A stretch of DNA of 38,917 nt, from positions 1-38,917 of the forward strand of contig JADZDJ010000299.1 in NCBI GenBank assembly GCA_020851115.1, written 5' to 3'. Positions 8,814-17,351 of this stretch are shown in pieces. How positions within the stretch are numbered: the stretch's first letter is position 1; every line of letters starts with the position of its first letter. This DNA comes from Pirellulales bacterium (GTDB lineage: Bacteria; Planctomycetota; Planctomycetia; Pirellulales; JADZDJ01). A model generated the notes under the pieces. It was not told the origin of the DNA. It was given only the letters and a program-made list of their open reading frames with translations, and searched no databases. The translations under genes and the position numbers were made by a program.

Positions 8814-10049
8814 ATGCCCGAATTTCGAACGGCCGAACTCAAGAACGGCCTGCAAATCATCGCTGAATGCAGCGACGACGCCTATTCGACGGCCCTTGGA
8901 TTTTTCGTCAACACCGGTTCGCGCGATGAAACCGATGAAGTTTCCGGCGTTAGCCATTTTCTCGAGCACATGGTCTTCAAAGGCACACCCCAGCGCAACG
9001 CCGACGACGTGAATCGTGAGTTCGACGAAATGGGGGCCCACTACAATGCCTTCACCAATGAGGAAAACACGGTCTATTACGCCGCCGTCCTGCCAGAATT
9101 TCAGACTCCAGCCGTTGAGTTGCTCGCCGACATCATGCGACCGGCTTTGCGCGAGGACGATTTCTGCACCGAGAAGAAGGTGATTCTCGAAGAAATCAAA
9201 ATGTACGAGGACCAGCCGCCGTATGGGGCCGATGAGAAATGCCGCGCCTGGTTTTTCGGCCAGCACCCACTGTCAAAAAGCGTACTTGGTACTGCCGATA
9301 GCGTCGGCCAGTTGCGCGTCGATCAGATGCGCGAGTATTTTGCCCGCCGCTATAGCCCGAAGAACGTCGTCCTCGCTGCAGCGGGGAAGATCGATTTCGA
9401 TGAGCTTTGCCGCACGGCCGATCAGGTTTGTGGGCGCTGGGAGGCAATCGATTCCGCGCGTGAAGTTCTTCCCGCCGCTCCCAATATCGGCTTCCATTTA
9501 GTGCATAAGGAATCCTCTGTTCAAGAATACGGCATGTTGATGAGCCTCGGTCCTGCGGCGGTTGATGCCGACCGCTATGCCGCGAAACTGCTGGCCACCG
9601 TGCTGGGAGACGATTCTGGCAGCCGCCTGTATTGGGAACTCGTGGATCCTGGCCATGCCGAGCATTGCAGTTTGCACCATCACGATTATATCGGTGCCGG
9701 CATGTTTCTGACATATATGAGCAGCGATCCAGAGTTCGCCGCTGACAATTTGCACCGCATCGCCAAAGTGTACAAAGACGTGGAAAGCTTCGGCATCACG
9801 CAGGCCGAACTCGATCAGGCCAAGAGCAAAATCAATTCCCGCGTGGTCCTGTCCAGCGAACGCCCTCGTGGCCGACTCTTCACGGTCGGAGGCAATTGGA
9901 TTCAGCGTCGCGAATACCGCAGCGTCCGCAACGATCTGGACGCCGTCGAGGCCGTCTCGCTGGCCGAAATCGCCACAGTGCTAAAGAAATACCCGCTGAC
10001 CCAGGCCACCACTTGCGTGGTTGGCCCTCTGAGCGAGTTGGCCCACTAA
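8814..10049 (+). CDS. M16 zinc peptidase, catalytic subunit
   Basis: Protein of 411 residues of the M16 family. The inverted zinc motif HFLEH is intact (His48, Glu51, His52), and the downstream metal-ligand Glu lies in 'VILEEIKMYEDQP' at residues 126-127. At the place where single-chain members keep REKRGLAYS, this protein has 'VDPGHAEHCSLHHHDY', so the usual substrate-binding Arg/Tyr pair is not conserved. Together with the preceding gene this fits a heterodimer in which one chain provides zinc and the other binds substrate, as known for mitochondrial processing peptidase and a Sphingomonas M16 pair. ATG 8814 ('MPEFRTAELKNG') is preferred over TTG 8775. The frame ends at 10049. No signal peptide is visible, so a cytoplasmic role in peptide turnover is likely. 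Confidence 0.92.
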   Translation: MPEFRTAELKNGLQIIAECSDDAYSTALGFFVNTGSRDETDEVSGVSHFLEHMVFKGTPQRNADDVNREFDEMGAHYNAFTNEENTVYYAAVLPEFQTPAVELLADIMRPALREDDFCTEKKVILEEIKMYEDQPPYGADEKCRAWFFGQHPLSKSVLGTADSVGQLRVDQMREYFARRYSPKNVVLAAAGKIDFDELCRTADQVCGRWEAIDSAREVLPAAPNIGFHLVHKESSVQEYGMLMSLGPAAVDADRYAAKLLATVLGDDSGSRLYWELVDPGHAEHCSLHHHDYIGAGMFLTYMSSDPEFAADNLHRIAKVYKDVESFGITQAELDQAKSKINSRVVLSSERPRGRLFTVGGNWIQRREYRSVRNDLDAVEAVSLAEIATVLKKYPLTQATTCVVGPLSELAH

Positions 10050-10225
10050 GTCGAAATGGATCGTAGTTCGCGATCGCCTTCAGGGACTCGTTGCCACTGC
10101 CGGTCGAATGACCGTGAATCTCGCAGGGACACCCCGAACCTTGCCGCCGCTCGGTACGTAATACCTGCGACAGCGGCCGTCGGCCCCTGGATGACGCCGC
10201 GCTGCGGCGAATATACTGGGGGATT

Positions 10226-10516
10226 ATGGTAACCTCGGCAACCGTGCGACGAACGTTGCATTATTCTGGCCGCGTTCAAGGCGTCGGATTTCGATATACG
10301 GCTCAGCGGATTGCCACAAGCTTTTCGGTCACCGGATATGTGCAAAACTTGTCTGACGGCCGCGTGCGGCTAGTTGCCGAAGGGGAGCCTGCGGAACTCG
10401 ACGATTTTCTCGGTAAGATTGCCGAAACCATGGGCGACTATATCCGAAACTTCGAAACCTTTGCTTCTTCCTCGACGGGTGAGTTTCAAGGGTTCAGAGT
10501 TCAGGGCTCAGCATAG
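10226..10516 (+). CDS. acyP: Acylphosphatase
   Basis: Protein of 96 residues, the usual length for acylphosphatase, which hydrolyses carboxyl-phosphate bonds such as those of acetyl phosphate and carbamoyl phosphate. The phosphate-binding loop 'GRVQGVGFRY' carries catalytic Arg23, and 'GYVQNLSDGRV' carries catalytic Asn41, matching the positions in well-studied members. A hydrophilic Ser-rich C-terminus follows. ATG 10226 is the natural start. It lies 176 bases after the M16 pair and 112 bases ahead of the permease gene, so a shared transcript is possible but not shown. Confidence 0.95.
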   Translation: MVTSATVRRTLHYSGRVQGVGFRYTAQRIATSFSVTGYVQNLSDGRVRLVAEGEPAELDDFLGKIAETMGDYIRNFETFASSSTGEFQGFRVQGSA

Positions 10517-10628
10517 CGAAAAACGGCTTCGGAGTCCTTTCGCACAACACGACTGAAACTGTGGGAATTCGAGCATCGTCCCTGGACTCCTGCCCCCTAC
10601 TCATGAACCCCGAAACCTGAACCCCTCA

Positions 10629-12179
10629 ATGCATACGCTTGCCATGACGCCTTTGCTGGGAAACATCACGGCTTGGCTCACTCCGATTTGGCTCGTCGGT
10701 ACCGGTTGTCTCTGCGGGTTGATCTCGCTGGCCATTCTATATGGAGTTGTCCGATTGGTGGCTCCCGGTGCGGCGGCCGTCATTCGCAGCAGCCTACGTG
10801 AAGGGTTTATGCTCCCCGTGCTCGGCTTGGCCGTCGGTCTGGCTGCATTTGCGGTGATTTCGGTGTTGCTCTCGGTCGCAAAAGTCGGGTATTTGCCACT
10901 CGACGATCTCTTTCGTTCGCTCGAACGTTTACCACAATCGGACCACTTCGAAACAACCTTCGATGTCCCCGCGCTGCCTGCGGGGGAACGGGGGATCGAG
11001 AAGCAAGAGTTTGCGCTCGATTTTCGCCCGGCCGAAATGCGATCGGTCGAAATCAAATCGGACCAAGACCTGACGGTGCAATTGCGTGACGCCAGCACTT
11101 ACATGCCAGGCGCGTTGCAATTGAAGATCGATCTGAAACCGAATGAGCCGTGGACGTGGCCTAACGAAAAGATCAAGGAGTCGAGCAACCCATTTATGGG
11201 TCGCAGGGCGACGTTTTACGTGAACAATCCCGCCGAGACCGACGCCAAGCTGCAAGTCCGCGGCGTGACCCGCGAAGAATATCCGCAGGTCGCCGTTGTT
11301 CCGGAAATTGCCGTGCTGCTGTTTGGAATTGTAGTGCTTTATCTGATCCTACAGTTGGTCTTGCCGAAAGTCATGGCCATTGCCGCCGCAACGGCGAAAG
11401 AAGCCATTTCACAGCCGCTGTACCAAATCGTCCTCGCCCTGGGCGCTTTTGCACTGATCATTTCCGTCTACATGCCTTATTACACCTTGGGCGAAGACGT
11501 GAAAATGCTGAAGATGGTCGCACTGTCGCTGATTACTATGCTCGGCGTATTGATGGCCGCGTGGACCGCCAGCGTCTCGGTGTCGGAAGAAATCGAAGGC
11601 CGCACGGCGTTGACGGTGCTTTCCAAACCACTGGGGCGCATTCAGTTTTTGCTCGGCAAATTTTTTGGCGTAGCGCAGTCCGTGTCGCTGCTTTATATCT
11701 TCTTGGGCGCGCTGTTCCTCATCACCGTTTCGGGAAAAGTCGTCTATGACACCCGTGAGACCGCGATGCCCGACGCCGCCTGGACCGATTGCTTCGACGA
11801 AATGGAAGGAATCATTCCCGGTTTGGTTCTGTCGTATTTGACGACGATCGTGATGACATCGATTAGCGTGGCGATTTCCACGCGGCTGTCGATGCTGCCG
11901 AATCTGATCATCAGCTTCTCAATTTACGCCCTCGGCAATCTAGCGCCGATGCTCGTGCAGTCGAAAGTGGACGACCCCACGGGCATCGTTCGCTTTGTCG
12001 GCCATTTCTTGGCGACGATCTTGCCGGTGCTGGAGAACTTCGACATCCAAGCCGGAGTTTCCTCGAATCGTGGAGTCCCTTGGAGCTACGTCGGATTGGC
12101 GGTGGTATACTGTTTCTTATACAGCACCGTGGCGATGCTCCTCGCTCTGGCGCTGTTTGAAGACCGAGATTTAGCATGA
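10629..12179 (+). CDS. ABC-2 type transporter permease
   Basis: Integral membrane protein of 516 residues. Two hydrophobic segments lie near residues 15-40 and 60-85. An extracytoplasmic domain of about 130 residues follows, then six or so further segments from about residue 225 to the end. The signature of ABC-2 permeases is the cytoplasmic 'SEEIEGRTALTVLSKPLGR' followed by 'FLLGKFFG', which couples to the ATPase. Families of this kind export polysaccharides, drugs or lipids or act in gliding-type systems; the cargo is unknown. No ordinary ATP-binding gene is adjacent. The only ABC protein nearby is the next gene, whose nucleotide site is degenerate. ATG 10629 or ATG 10644 could be the start; neither has a clear ribosome-binding site. 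Confidence 0.82.
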   Translation: MHTLAMTPLLGNITAWLTPIWLVGTGCLCGLISLAILYGVVRLVAPGAAAVIRSSLREGFMLPVLGLAVGLAAFAVISVLLSVAKVGYLPLDDLFRSLERLPQSDHFETTFDVPALPAGERGIEKQEFALDFRPAEMRSVEIKSDQDLTVQLRDASTYMPGALQLKIDLKPNEPWTWPNEKIKESSNPFMGRRATFYVNNPAETDAKLQVRGVTREEYPQVAVVPEIAVLLFGIVVLYLILQLVLPKVMAIAAATAKEAISQPLYQIVLALGAFALIISVYMPYYTLGEDVKMLKMVALSLITMLGVLMAAWTASVSVSEEIEGRTALTVLSKPLGRIQFLLGKFFGVAQSVSLLYIFLGALFLITVSGKVVYDTRETAMPDAAWTDCFDEMEGIIPGLVLSYLTTIVMTSISVAISTRLSMLPNLIISFSIYALGNLAPMLVQSKVDDPTGIVRFVGHFLATILPVLENFDIQAGVSSNRGVPWSYVGLAVVYCFLYSTVAMLLALALFEDRDLA

Positions 12180-12322
12180 TGCATATGCAGTGCGCCTGGT
12201 AGGATCGTGCCTGGTGATGGGTGGATGCAGCCGCGGGCACCCTTCGTGGAAGCAAGGAAGGCGAGCGATCGCACACCTGGCAAGAGCCGACCAGACACCG
12301 GACCACCAGACATTTCCCCGTC

Positions 12323-14275
12323 ATGCCCAATCCGTCGTTCGATCGAGCCCGCCGATTCGGTTGTCGTGCGGCGGGATTCCCTCTGGCAGTTTATCTTTCG
12401 GGGCTGATCGCCGCAGCGATTCTGATTCTGCTCGTCTTGCTGATTCCCATTTTGTTTGAATTGCTCGCTGGTGGCGGCACGCTGAACGCGCCCAACGCCG
12501 ATCGAGCGGCGCTGCGTCAGTTGGGAGTCGAACCTTCCTTGCACGATAAAGGTTCGGACATCTACGAACATCATGGATTGTTGCCAACGGTGTGGAGGCT
12601 GCGCAAGTCGTGGATCGGACCCGCTTATGTCGCCGTTTATCGATCGTTTCCACCGGTGCGGAACAACCATTTGTGCCTGCTCGTCATCGTTGTCGCGGGC
12701 TGTCTGCTGATTATTTTAGCGGGATGTGCCCTGGTTTGGCTGGAAACGTCCGTTCATCGAGGCGCGCTGCGCGCTGCGACCACCTTGCGCCGTCAGATTC
12801 ACGATCAATCGCAACGCCTTGGCTCGAGCGATCTGTTCGTAGGGCAGCGAACGAGCGAACGCGAATTATTCACTGACGATGTCACTGCGGTCCGCCGCGG
12901 TTTGGTCGCCTGGTGGCGCATGGTGCCACACGGGGTCGTATTCTTTGTCGCCATGCTGGCACTGGCGTTCTCTGTAAATTTCTGGTTGACCTTGACTACA
13001 GCGCTGCTTGTCGCACTGCTTTGGTGGATCTTCAATGAAGCCCGCCGCCGTTTGCTCGACCGGGAACTGCTGCTAACCGCCGCCGCCGCCGAGCGGTTTT
13101 TATCGCCCGTACTCGAGCATTTAGAGCAGCATCGCGCCATCGCCAATCTCGCATCGGATCTACCGTCCGAACGTCGCCAGTTCGACGAAGCGCTACAGCG
13201 CCACGACGACGCAGCCCTGGCGCGCGAGGCGACCGCCGCCAGAGTCATGCCGCTGATGACAATCTTTGTGCTGCTGGGCGCCAGCTTTGTGGTGCTCTTG
13301 GCCGGCTACAACGTGCTGGGCGAACCACCGCGCGTTTCGCTTCCCGAGGCTGTGCTGTTGGGAGTGGCGCTATGTGCGATCGGCTATCCGTTTTATCGCT
13401 TCGAGCGACTCCTGGAGATGTTGCCGTCAGCCGACGAAGCGGCCGAACGGATTTTTGTGTATCTCGATCGCGAGCCACGCGTTGGCCAATTGCCCCATGC
13501 GATTCCCTTGGAGCACGCTTGGCGACAAATCGCGTTCCAGAATGTCACGCTAGCCGATATGGAGGGACGCTTGCTGCTGGACGGAGTCAGCTTTGCTTTG
13601 CCACACGGCAGCCAGTCGGTGATTTTTTGCTCCGACGATGCCACCGGCCGCGCCATCGCAGCGCTGCTTACGCGATTTTGCGATCCGGCCGCCGGGCGAG
13701 TGCTGTTCGACAAACAAGATCTGGCGCACGTCACGCTCCATTCCGCGCGCAACAACACCGCCGTTGTTCTTTCCAATCACCTGCTTACGAGCGGCAGTCT
13801 GCGAGAAAACGTCGTCGGGGCGGTCGCCGAAGCGACCGCGTCGCAGGATGCGAGGATTATCGACGCTCTCAAGCAAGTACACGCTTACGAATTTGTGCAA
13901 TCGATGCCCGAAGGATTAGAAACGCCGCTCGGTTCTCAAGGCATGACCCTCTCGGTCGGCCAGGGAATTCGGTTGGCGTTGGCCCGCACGGTCATGCAAA
14001 ACCCGAACGTGCTGGTGATCGAAGAACCGCGCGACGACCTCGACCAAGTAACCGCCGAGCGAGTCGCCGATGCGCTGGAGAAAATCGGCCAAAATCGCAC
14101 GCTGGTGATTCTCGCCCGCCGCTTGGCGACCCTGCGAGCCGCGCAGCGAATCCTCTTTTTCCACGACGGCCGACTCTTGGCCGTTGGCGACCACCAAGAA
14201 CTCCTGCACACCAACGACATCTACCGACATCTAAACTACGTCCGATTCAACGAATTTCGCGATTCGGTGAAGTAA
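12323..14275 (+). CDS. ABC exporter-like protein with degenerate ATPase domain
   Basis: Protein of about 650 residues with the fused membrane-ATPase layout of ABC exporters. Hydrophobic segments lie near residues 20-45, 115-140, 205-240 and 310-355, with the nucleotide-binding domain from about residue 400. The key motifs have drifted. The Walker A loop reads 'CSDDATGRA' where GxxGxGKST is expected, losing the Gly residues and the Lys. The Q-loop region reads 'VVLSNHLL'. The signature is LSVGQ in place of LSGGQ. Walker B ends in 'VIEEP', with Glu for Asp. The H-loop reads 'LARRLATL', with Arg for His. ATP hydrolysis looks unlikely, though overall length and fold are kept. ATG 12323 is chosen because the first membrane segment then follows closely; GTG 12221 is also open. 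It lies 143 bases after the ABC-2 permease. Confidence 0.85.
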   Translation: MPNPSFDRARRFGCRAAGFPLAVYLSGLIAAAILILLVLLIPILFELLAGGGTLNAPNADRAALRQLGVEPSLHDKGSDIYEHHGLLPTVWRLRKSWIGPAYVAVYRSFPPVRNNHLCLLVIVVAGCLLIILAGCALVWLETSVHRGALRAATTLRRQIHDQSQRLGSSDLFVGQRTSERELFTDDVTAVRRGLVAWWRMVPHGVVFFVAMLALAFSVNFWLTLTTALLVALLWWIFNEARRRLLDRELLLTAAAAERFLSPVLEHLEQHRAIANLASDLPSERRQFDEALQRHDDAALAREATAARVMPLMTIFVLLGASFVVLLAGYNVLGEPPRVSLPEAVLLGVALCAIGYPFYRFERLLEMLPSADEAAERIFVYLDREPRVGQLPHAIPLEHAWRQIAFQNVTLADMEGRLLLDGVSFALPHGSQSVIFCSDDATGRAIAALLTRFCDPAAGRVLFDKQDLAHVTLHSARNNTAVVLSNHLLTSGSLRENVVGAVAEATASQDARIIDALKQVHAYEFVQSMPEGLETPLGSQGMTLSVGQGIRLALARTVMQNPNVLVIEEPRDDLDQVTAERVADALEKIGQNRTLVILARRLATLRAAQRILFFHDGRLLAVGDHQELLHTNDIYRHLNYVRFNEFRDSVK

Positions 14276-14373
14276 AATGCGAGCGTCAAACCTGATTCGT
14301 TCAAATTCTCGAACTTGAAATCCGCCGACTCCGCGACTCCAGACCTCCGTGGTGGAATCGATTAGGAATGATG

Positions 14374-15141
14374 ATGCACGACTCGAAATCCACCGATCTC
14401 GCCAACCAAACTGCCGTTGTCACCGGGTCTTCCAGCGGCATTGGCCGAGCGATTGCGATCGAACTTGCGGCGGCCGGCGCTGATCTCTTGATCCACACAG
14501 CAACGAATCGCGACGGCGCCGAAGCCACCGCTTCCGATGTCCGCAACTTCCATCGCGATTCGCACGTTCTGGCCGCCGATCTTGCCGACTCGGCTACCGT
14601 CGAACGGTTCGCCGACGCCGCATGGAATTGGCGCGGCCACGTCGATATTTGGATCAACAACGCCGGCGTCGATACACTAACTGGGGATGCCGCCAAATGG
14701 CCTTTCGAGCAAAAACTCGCCGCTCTGTGGGCCGTCGATGTTCGCGCCACCGTGCAGCTTTCTCGGATCATCGGTCAGCGGATGAAGCGCCGCGGCAGAG
14801 GAGTCATTCTTAACATCGGTTGGGACCAAGCTGAAACGGGCATGGCCGGCGACAGCGGCGAACTGTTTGCGACGACCAAAGGCGCGGTCATGGCCTTCAC
14901 TCGCAGCCTGGCCAAATCACTCGCGCCCGAAGTGAGAGTGAATTGCATCGCCCCCGGTTGGATCAAAACCGCATGGGGTGAGAAGGCCAGCGACGCATGG
15001 CAAGACCGCGCCGAGAGCGAATCGCTGCTCCGGCGCTGGGGCACGCCGGAAGACATCGCGCTAGCGGCCCGGTTCCTGGCGACTCCCGCCGCCAGCTTCA
15101 TCACCGGCCAGATCATTCCAATCAATGGCGGCCGCCCATAA
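14374..15141 (+). CDS. SDR family protein lacking catalytic Ser and Tyr
   Basis: Protein of 255 residues with the classical short-chain dehydrogenase fold. The cofactor-binding motif TGSSSGIG lies at residues 17-24, NNAG at about residue 93, and the C-terminal 'ITGQIIPINGG' is typical of FabG-like members. At the active site the usual IxNxxS and YxxxK read 'ILNIGWDQ' (Trp for Ser) and 'FATTK' (Phe165 for Tyr, Lys169 kept). The normal Ser-Tyr-Lys chemistry is therefore not available, although NAD(P) binding looks intact. It may be a regulatory or binding protein, or use a changed mechanism. Three in-frame ATG codons stand in a row. The third (14374) sits 6 bases after AGGA and is preferred over 14368. 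It begins about 100 bases after the ABC-like gene. Confidence 0.85.
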   Translation: MHDSKSTDLANQTAVVTGSSSGIGRAIAIELAAAGADLLIHTATNRDGAEATASDVRNFHRDSHVLAADLADSATVERFADAAWNWRGHVDIWINNAGVDTLTGDAAKWPFEQKLAALWAVDVRATVQLSRIIGQRMKRRGRGVILNIGWDQAETGMAGDSGELFATTKGAVMAFTRSLAKSLAPEVRVNCIAPGWIKTAWGEKASDAWQDRAESESLLRRWGTPEDIALAARFLATPAASFITGQIIPINGGRP

Positions 15142-15495
15142 TCTAGGCGCCGCAATTTGTCCGTAGCCCATTTTTGCCGCCTGAATCGACGTATTCAAGA
15201 TTTGGCCGTGCAGCGATGAATTGAAGCAACTCCTTCAAATCCGTCTTTGTGGCTGCTGATTGCGGCTGGGCGCAGGCAGATCTACGACTCCGCGACAAGA
15301 GGTCCAGAGGATGCGTATCAACGGTTGCGCTATTTGCTCGCGATCCACACCTGTGTTGGAAGATTTTGAGGGCGGTCGATGGATTGGTCGGCCATCGGCC
15401 GATGCCGCTGCATCCGTCAATCCAATCTCGATTTTCCACCGGGGAATTGCCCCTGGCGAGACAGTGATTTTTCAATCGGCGAAGGTCGGCTCAGA
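15142..15495. other. Intergenic region, nothing recognised
   Basis: A 354-base gap between convergent genes. Open frames on both strands have no ribosome-binding site and no recognisable product. No strong hairpin with a T run was found. Confidence 0.5.
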
Positions 15496-15765
15496 TCAAA
15501 CCCAATCGCTGATCGACCCGAAACAATCCGCGGCCTGCGAGATGAAGACCGCAACCATCCCGACGATGTGCTGGCCACGCAGCCAATTCGAGCGCGGTTC
15601 GAACTTGGCGATCATCACTTCTCTCCAACCGGCTTCGGCCGCGGCATGCTTGGCGGCGTCGAAAGATTCGCCCCAGCCGACGATTTGGGTTTGCCCGCGG
15701 TCCCAGGCGATCCATTTACCTGCCAGTTCCAGCGGAACCTCCGGCGGTGATGAACGGACTACCAT
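15496..15765 (-). CDS. Small DUF5678-like protein
   Basis: Small protein of 89 residues. The core 'ELAGKWIAWDRGQTQIVGWG' followed by 'FDAAKHAAAEAGWREVMI' resembles the DUF5678 family of small, widespread proteins of unknown function, recognised here by pattern only. The start at 15765 is supported by GAGGTG five bases upstream. The frame is open further to 15831 but without a ribosome-binding site. The C-terminal 25 residues (after 'FEPRSNW') are less conserved in character. It lies 190 bases upstream of the hemL stop region on the same strand, in the opposite gene order, so no operon link is evident. Confidence 0.6.
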   Translation of the reverse strand: MVVRSSPPEVPLELAGKWIAWDRGQTQIVGWGESFDAAKHAAAEAGWREVMIAKFEPRSNWLRGQHIVGMVAVFISQAADCFGSISDWV

Positions 15766-15955
15766 TGCTGCACCTCGATTAATCCATCGGGAAGAAATGA
15801 GAAAAGTTGAATCGGCGAGAACTTCAACCATAAGTCTATCTCATTACTACGTAACAAGGCACGAGCAGCGAGCTTTCAAGTTCGTAAGTTCGAACGGAAA
15901 AAATCTTGCCGATCAAGTGATGAACGACCGGCAGGCAACTTCACCTTTCGACTTT

Positions 15956-17245
15956 TTAAGCGATATTGCCCGCAAGCGCTGCTTGCGCGGCTTCGACTGT
16001 GGCCGCTATGTCGGTCTCGCGATGGGCCGCGGAGACAAAGAGCGCCTCAAACTGGCTGCATGGAAAGTAGATGCCGCGGTCGATGAGGTTCCAAAAGTAT
16101 CGCGAAAAATGCTTCGTGTCGCACCGGCTGGCGGTGGGCCAATCGATCACTGGATCGGCGCTGAAAAATAGCGTCATCATGCTTCCCATCCGGGCGAGGG
16201 TGTGCCCAATTCCAGCGGCGCGGGCAGCTTCGCTTAGCCCCGTTGCCAATTGCGCGGAAAGCGCTTCCAGCCGCGGGTATGGATTGCTGTCGCGCAGCAA
16301 TTTCAGCGTCGCGATTCCTGCCGACGTGGCGAGCGGGTTGCCGCTGAGCGTGCCGGCTTGAAAGACTTTTCCCGCCGGCAAAATATGATCCATGATGTCG
16401 GCCCGGCCGCCGTAAGCGCCGACCGGCAGTCCGCCACCCACGATTTTTCCAAGCGTCGTAACGTCGGGCGCGAATCCCAGCAGCGACTGGGCGCCGCCAT
16501 ACGCAACACGAAAGCCCGTCATCACTTCATCGCAAATCAAGAGCGCCCCATGCTTTCGCGTCAGTTGACGTAGCGATTGCAAAAATTCGCGCGTCGGCAC
16601 GACGACGCCCATATTGCCGACGACCGGCTCAAAGATCGCGCCGGCAATTTGTGGGCCATGTTGCTCGAATGCGGCGGCCAATCCCGCCACATCGTTATAT
16701 TGCAGGACGAGCGTATCCTTTGTCGTTCCGGCGGTTATTCCCGGCGAATTCGGCACACCGAGCGTCGCCGCAGAGCTGCCGGCGGCAACGAGTAAACTAT
16801 CGACGTGCCCATGATAATTGCCGGCGAACTTGATTATGACATCGCGCCCGGTGAAGCCGCGGGCCAGGCGAATAGCGCTCATGGTGGCTTCCGTGCCGGA
16901 ATTCACCAGCCGCACCTTTTCGATGCTCGGCACGGCGTCGACAATGAGCTGGCACAGCTCGCTTTCGGCTTCCGTCGGAGCGCCGAAACTCGTTCCGCGC
17001 TCGACGGCCGCATGCAATGCCTCGTTGACTTGTGGGTGGGCATGACCGAGGATTTGCGGTCCCCAAGAACCGACGTAGTCGATGTAGCGATTGCCGTCGA
17101 GGTCATAGAGATACGCCCCCTGACCGTGGCTAAAAAAAATCGGTATGCCGCCGACGCCGCCAAAGGCGCGAGCCGGACTGTTCACGCCGCCGGGCATCAG
17201 GCTTTGAGCGCGAACGAATGCCAGCCTACTTTTTTCGCGAGACAT
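15956..17245 (-). CDS. hemL: Glutamate-1-semialdehyde 2,1-aminomutase
   Basis: PLP-dependent class III aminotransferase-fold enzyme of 429 residues that converts glutamate-1-semialdehyde to 5-aminolevulinate in the C5 pathway of tetrapyrrole synthesis. Landmarks are 'SLMPGGVNSPARAF' at the N-terminus, 'NSGTEATMSAIRLARG' for the cofactor phosphate, 'LLICDEVMTGFR' with the ring-stacking Asp, and 'TTLGKIVGGGLPVGAYGG' with the Schiff-base Lys at about residue 265. The start at 17245 (MSREKSRLAF) fits the family; an upstream in-frame ATG at 17275 would add ten residues. It lies about 106 bases after hemB on the same strand. The product of hemL is the substrate of HemB, so joint expression makes sense. 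Confidence 0.96.
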   Translation of the reverse strand: MSREKSRLAFVRAQSLMPGGVNSPARAFGGVGGIPIFFSHGQGAYLYDLDGNRYIDYVGSWGPQILGHAHPQVNEALHAAVERGTSFGAPTEAESELCQLIVDAVPSIEKVRLVNSGTEATMSAIRLARGFTGRDVIIKFAGNYHGHVDSLLVAAGSSAATLGVPNSPGITAGTTKDTLVLQYNDVAGLAAAFEQHGPQIAGAIFEPVVGNMGVVVPTREFLQSLRQLTRKHGALLICDEVMTGFRVAYGGAQSLLGFAPDVTTLGKIVGGGLPVGAYGGRADIMDHILPAGKVFQAGTLSGNPLATSAGIATLKLLRDSNPYPRLEALSAQLATGLSEAARAAGIGHTLARMGSMMTLFFSADPVIDWPTASRCDTKHFSRYFWNLIDRGIYFPCSQFEALFVSAAHRETDIAATVEAAQAALAGNIA

Positions 17246-17351
17246 CAATACGAGTGTCCATGGAAGAATGCCCACTGAAAAATGCGAGGTAGCGAACCGG
17301 AGACACTCACGGAATTTGCGTTTTGCATCTTGCGTTTTGCAATCTGCACGT

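Noticed and set aside
15143-15475. 110-codon minus-strand frame downstream of the SDR gene
   Set aside because: No ribosome-binding site, no family likeness and unusual composition; treated as non-coding.
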